The notes under the pieces were generated by a model that did not search any database, was not told the origin of the DNA, and saw nothing but the letters and a program-made list of their open reading frames with translations. Below are positions 1-7,905 of a stretch of 15,746 nt of DNA, one piece after another. The translations under genes and the position numbers were made by a program. Position 1 is the first letter of the stretch, and each line of letters starts with the position of its first letter. Origin of the DNA: Chromera velia (lineage: Eukaryota > Sar > Chromeraceae); the NCBI GenBank assembly GCA_018398765.1, contig JAHBMJ010002798.1:1-15746 (forward strand), read 5' to 3'.

Positions 1-43
1 GCGGGGGGGGGGGGGTCGGCGCGACTGCCCGATCGGCTGGCCT

Positions 44-238
44 GCGTGCGTCAATCGTGAAGTTCTTATTTTTCTTGCTTTCCGGGGCCGTTCACAAGCT
101 TGCTTACGTCAGATGTACGCTGTCTTTCGGCAAAAACCCGGCCCCGAAAGGCTGAATGTTGTGCCATGCGTGCGTCAGATGGCAGTTGTCATTTTTCTTG
201 CTTTCCGGGGCCGTTCGCAAGCTTGCTTGCGTCAGATT
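44..238. repeat. Two diverged direct copies of a ~70-bp unit
   Basis: A block starting with gcgtgcgtc at 44 recurs at 168. The best-matching core is 68-114 against 191-237, with only a few differences, and it contains the shared string ctttccggggccgttc. Between the copies, around 140-152, lies a near reverse complement of the same core (ggccccgaaag), so the region can also fold back on itself. No coding meaning is evident. It could be part of a dispersed repeat that extends to the left of the window. Confidence 0.7.
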
Positions 239-244
239 AAAATC

Positions 245-400
245 GAACAGGATCGAATGTCTTGTCACGCGGATCGAGCGCGACGCGTACCGGGGCCTGA
301 TCGACGCCCGACGCGGGATGGCGGCGCCGAGCGCGGGGGCCGCGGTGCATGCGCATGCATGCATGCGTCCGCGCAGCCCGCGCGGCGCGCCCCGGCTAAT
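245..400. other. GC- and CpG-rich block with a CATG-type palindromic run
   Basis: This stretch is much richer in G, C and CpG than the flanking sequence and includes alternating gcatgcgcatgcatgcatgc around 346-366. The open frames across it are of low-complexity composition (Arg, Ala, Pro) and are not convincing genes. It might be a CpG island upstream of the deacetylase gene or a fragment of a repeat. From 400 to about 660 nothing recognisable is seen. Confidence 0.35.
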
Positions 401-695
401 ATCGGTGTATGTTTCAACATGCATTGCAGTCTCTGTCACTCTCTGAGCAGCTAGAGCAACTGATAGCACTCAGTTCAGCTGGTCATAGAAGGTCCTCATC
501 CGTCTACTTCGTGCCTCAGCTGTACTTTCCGCTGAACAAAATCGTTCCGATCGCCCGAATGGAATCCACATGCCTGTAACTGCGACAGTGCATGTATTAA
601 AGGCACCCCGCCGCTTGGGATTCAAGTTGGGAATAAGGAAGATCCAGATTGTCACCTAGTGATTGACGAAGACGTACCCAAACCTCCCTAGCTGG

Positions 696-1525
696 ATGGA
701 CGATCAAGGTGGGCCTCTGGCTATGTCTGGAGGCATTCTCACACTACCCAAGCCGCCAGGGGAAGGGCGGGTGAAGGAAAGGGGGAGAGGATCTGAGGAG
801 ACGAGAGGAGACGGTCCCGAAGTTGATCTCACTGCCCCCCTCTATTGCCCAGAAGGGCGAAAGGAGAACCAAGGAAGGGAGAAAGAAGGAGAGGACTGCA
901 CTCATCCTGTCCAAGAGAGATGGGACCAATATCTACCGGCTGAGCAGACCAGTCAGGCACAAGAAGAAGAAAACCATGGCAGTGCCGAAGCAAAAAGATC
1001 TTCAGAAAAAAAAAGTGCCGGTCAAGAACAACCCAGTCAAGACCAGAGCCAGGATTACCCGGGCCGTCCCTCGTCTCCCCTGTCTCCAAATCAACAGATA
1101 CGCCGAAAACGGAATTGGAATCTTCTTCATCTGTTCGGGTCTCGATGGGCCTTTCGTCTTTTATCTCTAAGTCCTTCTTCGACTTTCGGCCAGTGCCGAT
1201 TCTTCTTCAAAACCAAAAAACCAGTCGTGTGTTTGACAATCGATGACGGCCCCGGATTTGACGATGGGGTCTCGTTTGAGCTTTTGGATTTGTTGAAAGA
1301 GAGCGGGGTGAAGGGAACGACGTTCTTCCTCATCTCCTCTCAGATCGCTGGAAGGGAACACGTGGTCAAAAGGCTTCTCGACGATGGACATGAAATCGGT
1401 CCGTTCGGGTTTGCTTTCCGAAGGCAATTCGTATTTTATGAATTGTGGCAACCCATTTTCTTGGTAAGCTGTTGCAGTGAGGAGATCAGTGTGAGAAATT
1501 GGTGGGCGGGGATGTTTGCAATTTT

Positions 1526-1573
<48 letters not shown>

Positions 1574-2730
1574 AGAGAGAGAGGGAGGGAGGGAGAGAGA
1601 GACGATAGGGAGAGAAGGAGAAAGAAACAAAGAGAGAGAACGAAAGAGAGAGAGAAGGGGAGGGAGCGAGAGAGAGCTTGCAGTCTGTCGACGCTTTCGG
1701 TTGCCTTTTTACAACGGCAAAGTGCTCTTCCTTTTCTATCTACGCTTTTCATGCAGTGATGTGCTCAACGGGAAACCGGGCAAGCAATGCGTACATACAT
1801 GACAGCCTCTTCCTTCGTGCCGGGTCGGTGCCTCTCGCCTCATCGTCTGCAAGAATCAAGAGAATTTGTTTCCCCAATTTTATCTGTGCATTTTCCCCTT
1901 TCAGATTTGTTCTTTGATTTTTGCCTTTTTGCAGGCAATCATTTGGTCAAAGATGCGCCTGCGGACACCCTCTCAGAGGCAGAGTTCGAGTCTGAACTCC
2001 TGGCCGCAGAGGGAGACATCGCCGCGGTGGATCCATCATTTGCCTCCGCACCCCTGTCGGCTTCCTGTCCGCCTGTTTTGAGTTCTGTGGAAGCAGAAAG
2101 GGAAGAAGGAGAAAGAAACGAGGATCAAGGAGGAGAGAAAAGAACACAAAGAAAGATGAAGTGGTTTCGTCCTCCCTCAGCAGGTCAGGAAGCAGCTGGT
2201 GATTGAGTGAGCGACAGAAGAAAGACAGACAGAGACACAGGGGTGCAGGAAAGCAGACAGATGAATGAATCACAGGTGGGAAGGATACGCAGAGAGGTGT
2301 GTACGCAGATACAATATCAGGCAGTGAAACGGTCTGGAACGAACGAAGGAAGAAGGGGTGAATGAAAGGAATTCTTCAAGGTGACTCTCCATGAACGCGC
2401 CAGACACACAAAAAAGAAGAGAGAAGGGAGCAAAGAGGAAAAAAGAAAGACCTCATGGACAAGTGAAACGACAGACACAGACAGACAGACAGATGGATTG
2501 ATAGATATAATGCCTTTATGTTTGCTTCACTGACTGCCTCGGATTCCGAATGACCGGGTGACTAACTGACCCTCTCACTAACTTACATTCTGACTGCCTG
2601 GATCCCTTCCTTCCTGCGTGCCTGCCTGCCTTCAGCGACATCGAAGCCGATGATGAGTGTTCTGAAGAAGCATGGGTATACCCCTGTGTTGGGAGACGTG
2701 CACCCTATAGACGGCTGGATTGACGTCAGT

Positions 2731-2766
<36 letters not shown>

Positions 2767-2943
2767 TTCTTTCTTTCTTTCTTTCTTTCCTTCTTTCCTT
2801 CTTTCCTTCTTTCCTTCTTTCCTTCTTTCTTTCTTTCCTTCTTTCCTTCTTTCCTTCCTTCTTTCCTTCCTTCTTTCCTTCTTTCCTTCTTTCCTTCTTT
2901 CCTTCTTTCCTTCTTTCCTTCTTTCCTCCTTTCCTTCTTTCCT

Positions 2944-2975
<32 letters not shown>

Positions 2976-3012
2976 TTCTTTCTTCCTTCCTTCCTTCCTT
3001 CCTTCCTTTCTT

Positions 3013-3047
<35 letters not shown>

Positions 3048-3831
3048 TTCTTTCTTTCTTTCTTTCTTGTTTGGGCCTATAAGATTGAACATCGGAATGC
3101 TCAGGTTTTGGATCCCAGTGTTTTTTGTTTTTTTTTTCGGACGCGGTCGATGCCTTTTCGTTCGTCCCAACGGATGGGGACCATGGAGGTGATTACATAC
3201 AGCACATGTCCACAAAATTGGCATCTCGTCGTATTCACCCGATTTGCGTTTTCTTGCTGACGATTCCTCTCAGGAAAGGAAAGGGAGGGAAACAAGGAAG
3301 TGATTGTCCGAAAGCCACACAGACCTGTCGACAGGTCGACCTGTGTCAACGTGTGGATCATTTGTTCTTTTATCAAGAGAGTCTGGATTGATGTCAAAGC
3401 AGAGATCTGCCACTACGTTTTCTAGAAAATGATCCATTGAGTTGAGTGCCTTCGATCTCAAAATGCCTTTTTCTTTTGGAAGTTCAGACTCATGCGTTAT
3501 CACTTGCTTGTGTCATTTTTCTGCCTCCACAGATTCCATTTGATTTGTGTTTGAAATGAAAAGTAAATCGATGTGTCTTGCTGTGCAGACTGACCGTGGC
3601 TTCCTCTCGTCCTTTGTCCTTCGTCACTCGAAGCCCGGTTCCATCCTCATTCTCCACTGGCCCTCCCGTCACTTCAGACGGCACTGTCTGGATATTTTAA
3701 AGGATGTTCTGCCGTCTCTCACGTCAAAGTTCGACGTTCTCTCCCTCTCTCAACTGCACGAAGAGAAGGAGGCCGAAAACGAGGAGAAAGAAAAACAGAA
3801 GGCAGGTACTAGCTGCTTCGAAAAAAAGTAA
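696..3831 (+). CDS. Polysaccharide deacetylase (NodB/CE4 fold), four exons
   Basis: Exons are 696-1398, 1935-2183, 2636-2724 and 3589-3831. All introns are GT-AG and the joined length is 1284 nt, 427 residues plus TAA. Enzymes of this family remove acetyl groups from polysaccharides, usually N-acetylglucosamine, with a metal ion. NodB motifs appear in order: TIDDGP (D183, D184), NHLVKD (H237 with D241 where many members have a second His), WFRPP (311-315), GDVHPIDGWID (337-347) and ILILHW (H370). Each splice junction rests on the motif that it joins, for example HEIG to NHLVK and WFRPPSA to TSKPMM. Residues 1-150 are charged and low in complexity, so the start is uncertain; ATG 696 is the first in-frame ATG of the open frame, and ATG 723 is an alternative. 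No clear signal peptide is seen. The C-terminus is Glu/Lys-rich. Substrate and location are not known. Confidence 0.88.
1531..1573. repeat. (GT)n-(GC)n alternating purine-pyrimidine tract in intron 1
   Basis: There is an uninterrupted alternation of purine and pyrimidine over 43 bases: about 16 GT units followed by GCGCGCGCGTG. It lies inside the first intron (1399-1934) of the deacetylase gene. Such runs are known to adopt left-handed Z-DNA under negative supercoiling; that property is inferred here. Confidence 0.9.
1573..1678. repeat. GA-rich near-homopurine tract in intron 1
   Basis: It directly follows the GT/GC run and consists almost entirely of A and G, with only a few scattered pyrimidines. 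It is built from gaga, ggga and gaaa units. It is intronic and apparent open frames across it are shadows of the repeat. Confidence 0.85.
2184..2635. other. Intron 2 of the deacetylase gene
   Basis: The donor is cag|gtcagg and the acceptor is ccttcag|cgaca. The removed piece is 452 nt and joins WFRPPSA to ATSKPMMSVL in frame. It is purine-rich on the plus strand over its first two thirds and has a (GACA)n run near 2470-2492. Its last 50 nt form a pyrimidine-rich tract with tgcctgcctgcc just before the acceptor. Confidence 0.75.
2730..3067. repeat. Long TTTC/CCTT microsatellite with a TGTC insert, in intron 3
   Basis: Bases 2730-3015 contain only T and C, made of tttc and ccttcttt units in a higher-order pattern. 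A run of tgtc units follows to about 3046 and then tttc again to 3067. The tract begins about five bases after the intron 3 donor (gac|gtcag at 2724/2725). The long Phe-Leu-Ser and Lys-Glu open frames across it are translated repeats, not genes. The rest of intron 3 (3068-3588) shows no other feature. Confidence 0.95.
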
Positions 3832-4069
3832 AAGGATCGAAGATTGCGAAGCTGCCTTTCACTGAATTGCTTGACTGGTTCCTTGAACTGGACTTAGGTT
3901 GCTATCGTTCAAATTAAATTAGACTGTGTTCTAAACTTCCAGCTGCATGTATGTCAAACTATGACTTCAAATGTGAAATGTTTCAAGTAGTCTTAAGAAG
4001 TATGAAAGACTAAGATATTTCGGTAAAGCCTAAACTTTGAATAGCTGCTAGCCTGTACGTGCTAAACTA
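3832..4069. other. Spacer between the deacetylase gene and the mobile element
   Basis: This is AT-rich sequence after the deacetylase stop codon. It probably includes its 3' untranslated region. No clear polyadenylation motif, RNA gene or open frame of note is seen. Confidence 0.5.
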
Positions 4070-4072
4070 GTT

Positions 4073-4169
4073 CACATCGCGGCAAAGTCGGGGAGGGCGG
4101 CGCCGACATGCGTGCGGCGCGAAAAAGTGGGCCGCGGGCTGCTGGCCTCAGTGCGCCAGACCTTTTCTG
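4073..4169 (+). repeat. Left terminal inverted repeat of the 7.2-kb element
   Basis: The first 28 bases match the right end perfectly in reverse complement. The rest is similar but carries indels, with shared pieces such as gcggcgcg, aaaaag and accttttctg. It is more CpG-rich than the surrounding DNA. Confidence 0.75.
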
Positions 4170-4187
4170 AAGCCAACAGCCCGCGGC
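4131..4187. repeat. Subterminal 16-bp hairpin
   Basis: gccgcgggctgctggc (4131-4146) pairs with gccaacagcccgcggc (4172-4187) at 15 of 16 positions around a 25-nt loop. It sits just inside the left end of the element. Two copies of ccacaacaacaac follow between 4189 and 4230. It could be a protein-binding or structural end feature of the transposon. Confidence 0.7.
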
Positions 4188-4460
4188 TCCACAACAACAA
4201 CAACGTCACTGAGTCTCCACAACAACAACATCCAAGCAGGCCAACGGTGCAATGGGGCTTCACTCCGGCACAAACAAAAGGTCTCTGGTCTTGATGGAAC
4301 AGATTGGTTTGACTTTTACCACCAGCACTGCTGTGACAGCAAGAAGGAAAATTAAGAAGGAAAGAGAGAGTCTGAGAGACTCGCGATCACGATATTATTG
4401 TTTAGTTGACAAACTTCTAGAGACTGTCTGTCTGTCATCTGTCTGCCAGTCTCCTTATAC

Positions 4461-5836
4461 CATGGCTTCCCTGGCAGAGTTACTCGGTAGAGCCATGTTG
4501 CTCCATGTCGGTTCAAAAAACATTCGAAAATTTGATCTTGACGAGCGTGCAAGTTCTTTTTGGGAGACGTGCGAAGAACTTGAGCAGCTGCGTTCAGAGA
4601 TCGAGAGCCTTGCAGTGCCCGAAACTATTTTGCATAGAGGCCAAAGAATCTTCGTACAAGAGAAGTCGATAGTTTTGTGGAAAGAAATGTCGCCTTTATG
4701 AGTGTCGGTTTTTTGTTTTTGGCAGGAGTGAGGCCTCTGGATAGACCTCCTGCCCGGTGCTTCCTTGAACAGCTCCAGCTTAAAGGGGCCGACGGGACGT
4801 ATATTGTTATGCAGGGCACGTTCTTTAAGTGGTCCGGTCTGATCTCCAGAGAAGCATTCTTTCTGGGGCTCAGGAAGGCCCACGCACCTCTCCACAGGCG
4901 AAGACTGCTTTTCTGAGAACGGCCGGCCCTTACCCGCATTCCGCAGGTCGTTGCGGACATAGCTCGCTTCGGTCGTACAAACGAATTCTGCTACGTCTCC
5001 ATCAGTCCCACAGAGATGCGGGGGGAAGCAGGACTGCCAGTGTGAACAGAGCAGGGGGGGTGTCCACATACGAGCTGGTGTTAAAGATGCCAGCACATTG
5101 GAGCTACGGAAATCGCCTGTTTAGTGGATTGGAGGGGCCGGACGCGAAAAGATACATAGCGACCAAAGATGGAAAAGCAGCCACCATTGACTGCGCCTAC
5201 ATCAGGGGTGTGTGGCTAGACAGCGACAGAGTGGCCGTCAGTGTATGGGCAAGGATTTCTCTGTAAGACAGACAGACAGAGGACCCACTGCGGCTGCCCA
5301 TCGTCAACCCAGTTCCCTTCCCTTGTGTGAAGTAGAAGAGGAGGCCCTTCAAGCCCCTCCAGCTACGCTTCTCCCGATACAAGGGGATGGGGGACGGGGA
5401 CCATGTCCTTATCGAGACAGATAGGATTCTTTGGTTGAGGACAAGAGGGTGGGATGAGAATCATGCAGAGCCCCGCCTCCGCCTGCACACGTGTTTTGAG
5501 TGTATCTACAGGAAAAAGCGCTCAAAGAGGGCAAGGGTTGGCGACAATGAGAGCAGCAGCAGCAGTAACAGCAGCAGCAGCAGCAGCAGCAGCAGTGCAG
5601 CAGCTCCTTCCCCCCTTCCTTCACCCCCTGCGGCCGCCGCAGCAGCCGCAGCGGTAGCAGCGCTTGCAGGGCTGCCGCACGGAGAGGATAAGTCAGATAA
5701 TGACTCGGAAATGGAAGCAAAGGACCTGTATAAGGGTCCCTTTGTACGATACGGACCGACCGGTCTTTCTCTCTCTCAATTGGCTCTTTTACAGAGAAAG
5801 GGCTTTATAGCATCTGCAGATGAAGACGACGATTGA
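4461..5836 (+). CDS. Gene S: unrecognised protein gene, introns or lesions unresolved
   Basis: ATG 4461 (tataccATGG) opens a 79-codon frame to TGA 4699, possibly left by splicing at gagc|gtgcaag (4544/4545). A clear pyrimidine-plus-AG acceptor precedes the next open stretch (about 4727-4916, with GTYIVMQGTFFKWSG). Another acceptor-like site precedes 4947-5045 (FCYVSISPTEM). From 5046 a single frame runs to TGA 5834, crossed only by TAA 5264 and TAG 5333. It carries YELVLKMPAHWSYGNRLFSG, then LRLPIVNPVPFP, an Arg/Lys-rich stretch with CFECIYRKKR, a poly-Ser/Ala linker coded by AGC repeats and an acidic end (ADEDDD). I do not recognise the family. Position and strand suggest it is one of the two genes carried by the 7.2-kb element. 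Either small introns remain unassigned or the gene is decayed. The reading direction is well supported by sustained, non-repetitive composition. Confidence 0.5.
5550..5596 (+). repeat. AGC trinucleotide repeat coding poly-Ser
   Basis: A run of agc units with one aac break codes Ser within gene S. A GC-rich stretch coding Pro and Ala follows up to about 5668. Such a linker is typical of a disordered region. In the other frames it reads as Ala or Gln and on the other strand as Cys/Leu, which are shadows. Confidence 0.85.
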
Positions 5837-6190
5837 CAGAGTAACTCACTTTTGATCCAATTTTCCTAAGATGATACACATAAGCATGCATGTATACAAA
5901 AGTACTTACTAGTTCATACCATATAATTAATTTTTTAAAAACCTAGTATCTCTCAATTAATTTTTAAAATATTTCTAGAATAGTATTTAATTCTTATATT
6001 TTTTGTCTATTTTTTTGGACATTCCTAGTGAGTTAAATAATTTAAATGATAGTTGAGATATTAATTAATTAAAAGAATAATTTTTGGCGAGCTAGATTAT
6101 AATTCAATTTATAGTATTTTTGGGACAGACATTTCACATGCAAAGTTGTTTTGTGCATTCATACAACATGCAAGGTCGTTTGCATTATAT
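5837..6190. other. AT-rich spacer between convergent genes S and G
   Basis: This is strongly AT-rich (many aattaatt and tttttaaa strings), with no open frame. A short imperfect direct repeat, catgcaa followed by gttgtttt or gtcgttt, occurs near 6138-6183. Gene S ends at its left edge and gene G ends at its right edge on the other strand, so it probably contains both 3' ends. Confidence 0.6.
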
Positions 6191-7455
6191 TTAAACAGTT
6201 GCCGCATCCATTTCCTCATCTTCCCTCTCCTCCCTCTCTTTGCCTTCTTCTTCCTCACCCTCAAACTTTAGACTAAACAACTTACACAAAGATTTTATCC
6301 TCTTCACACTTTCCTTATAGGCTTCAATTAGAGACTCAGGGTTCCGATTCGAATTTATATACTCAATTGCATCAGTCAGCTCAACTGTTTTGCTCTAAAC
6401 CAGGGGGCTCTGGACCCCCTGTACCCCCCTATCCGCAGTGTTGTCTGCTCTTTCAAGAACCTGCTGGAACTCTCTCTTTGCTTTCTTTCTCTCCTTTTCT
6501 TTTTCTTTTTCTACTATTCTTGATTCTACAGTCCCCTTCTGCTCAGCAATGCGCAAACCGAACAACGCTGTCCTTTTTTGCAGTTGTTGGACCATCCGGA
6601 TCGATGTCTTTTCGAACCCCTCCTTCCCTCCCTCCTTGGCGCTCTTCAAAGTTCATATCTTTTCCAGCTGATTCAAAGTTTCTATAGCTTCGTCCACCTA
6701 CTAAAAAAAAGGCAAATACGCGTCTCGACTTGCCCGTTGAAAGTGATCCTGCATGTGCACCTGAGTTTTATGGTGACTCGCCTGAAAATACTTCCCCACC
6801 TCCCCCGCCTCTGCAGCAATTAGAATCCTGCAGTATTCATTCACAGCATTGTTATATACCGCCTCATCCTAGTTCTCCCTCTTCATCACCATCAGGAGTC
6901 CCCAAAATTTCTGGAAGGAATGGCCCGCTCTGAAGAGCTGATGACTGACATGGACCCCAGCAAACAGAAGAATCTCACTCAGATGCTCACGGTCATAAGT
7001 TTTATCGATCATATTTTTTTCAATCAAATTCAAAAGACCAATGAAAGAGGGCTGCCTGTGTTCGCTTTCGGTGTCATACATATACAGAACCTCTATGATG
7101 ACTTCTTTTATCACAGCCCCTAATCCTCTTCCTTTTGTCACTTCTTTTCTCATTCTCTCTTTCATCAGATTCACAATTTCTCCTGCAAAGTCTGACTCGC
7201 ATCGTTTGAGCAAGTGTGCAAGAAAATCCCACCAACATTCTTGTCGCACTTTTGTATCCTTTTCACTAACTGCAGGGTCACTTTCATTTCTCTGTTCCCC
7301 TTCTCCTCTCCCTTCTTTGTCTGACTCTTCCTGCTCTTCCTGCCTACAACTCTGACATGAGCAACTCATCGTTGTCTTTATCAAACGGATGAGCACAGAT
7401 AAACGCTTGCCAACTGCTCTCTGGCCTAGCTTTGCAATGCACCTCCGGCCTCTAG
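6191..7455 (-). pseudogene. Gene G, 3' part: unrecognised gene cut by the inversion
   Basis: Read on minus, one frame runs from 7455 to the final TAA at 6191-6193, about 420 codons, without a single frameshift. It is crossed by five stops: TAG 6869-6871, TAG 6701-6703, TAG 6698-6700, TGA 6653-6655 and TAG 6395-6397. The protein between the stops is coherent. It has a Cys cluster (CSCQSC), a Glu/Ser-rich linker, a helical stretch with WWDFLAHLLKRC and EIVNLMKERM, a long Lys/Glu coiled-coil-like part and an acidic tail ending EMDAATV. I do not recognise the family. Its 5' edge is the inversion breakpoint, and the missing front is found at 9405-10650 in the opposite orientation. The 30-nt GTACAG...TTTAG piece at 6395-6424 has GT-AG ends and is a multiple of three, so a tiny intron there cannot be excluded. 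Confidence 0.6.
7238..7455 (-). repeat. Breakpoint duplication A, left copy
   Basis: These 218 bases are the reverse complement of 10433-10650 with about seven mismatches (about 97% identical). They code the Cys-cluster part of gene G. Outward (toward 7237) this copy continues into the 3' part of the gene, whereas the other copy continues into the front part. That is the expected pattern for a duplicated inversion breakpoint. Confidence 0.9.
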
Positions 7456-7456
7456 C

Positions 7457-7537
7457 CCTAGTTGCATGATGGCCAGGTAATTACCGGGTAACCGGTTACC
7501 TGGCCGGGCTAGACCAATTTTTTAACAATGGCCAGGT
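7457..7537 (+). repeat. hAT right-end sequence T, left copy
   Basis: These 81 bases match the reverse complement of 10652-10732 with three mismatches. It carries a 35-bp palindromic core at 7471-7505 (GGCCAGGTAA ... TTACCTGGCC), with a further ggtaaccggttacc palindrome inside. In this copy the inner side runs into the hAT body. In the other copy the outer side runs into the target duplication and the ancestral flank. Confidence 0.9.
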
Positions 7538-7556
7538 TACCGGTTTACCGGCCATA

Positions 7557-7655
7557 TAATTAAAAAAAAAATAAAAATAAAAATCTAGAAAAAAAAATTA
7601 AAAAAAAATATAGAAAAAAAAAATTATAGAAAAAAAATTAAAAAAAAATCTGGCC
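7557..7655. repeat. A-rich (tataga)An tract inside the hAT end
   Basis: These are near-pure A runs broken by tctaga, tataga and aatt, in a loose repeat of about 20-25 bases. It separates the terminal repeat from the subterminal repeats and does not code. Confidence 0.8.
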
Positions 7656-7703
7656 GCATTCGAAAGACGCGGAAACTTTTAAATCCTAAAACTGTTTTTC
7701 TTT

Positions 7704-7826
7704 CACGCATGAAACTCATATGCATGCACAATAAGTGAATAACATGCATGAAAATCGATGAAACACATTCATGCAGCATGAAAGCACACACACATGCACA
7801 AAACACGCGTGAAACACATGCACAGT
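7704..7826. repeat. Subterminal TGAAA-containing repeats of the hAT element
   Basis: At least five short direct repeats of the form g-c/t-a/g-tgaaa occur: cgcatgaaac, gcatgaaaat, cgatgaaaca, gcatgaaagc and gcgtgaaaca. Many are followed by catgcaca or acacatgc. In hAT elements, clustered short subterminal motifs are binding sites for the BED zinc finger of the transposase; that role is inferred here. Confidence 0.55.
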
Positions 7827-7905
7827 CAACTCGATGCGATAGCTGTATCTGAATAAAAACCAGTTGAGGGATTTTGATCCATCAACTGATTTGCGCAGAT
7901 ACTTT

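Noticed and set aside
104-469. Overlapping open frames in the GC-rich left end
   Set aside because: They overlap on both strands across CpG-rich repeats and have a low-complexity Arg/Ala/Pro composition with no recognisable domain.
1436-1759. Open frames rich in Thr-His, Cys-Val or Arg-Glu
   Set aside because: They read the GT and GA tracts of intron 1 and have no independent support.
2583-3224. Long Lys/Glu-rich or Phe/Leu/Ser-rich open frames on both strands
   Set aside because: They are translations of the TTTC/CCTT microsatellite lying inside intron 3 of the deacetylase gene.
5409-5720. Minus-strand frame with a poly-Cys run
   Set aside because: It is the shadow of the AGC repeat in gene S.
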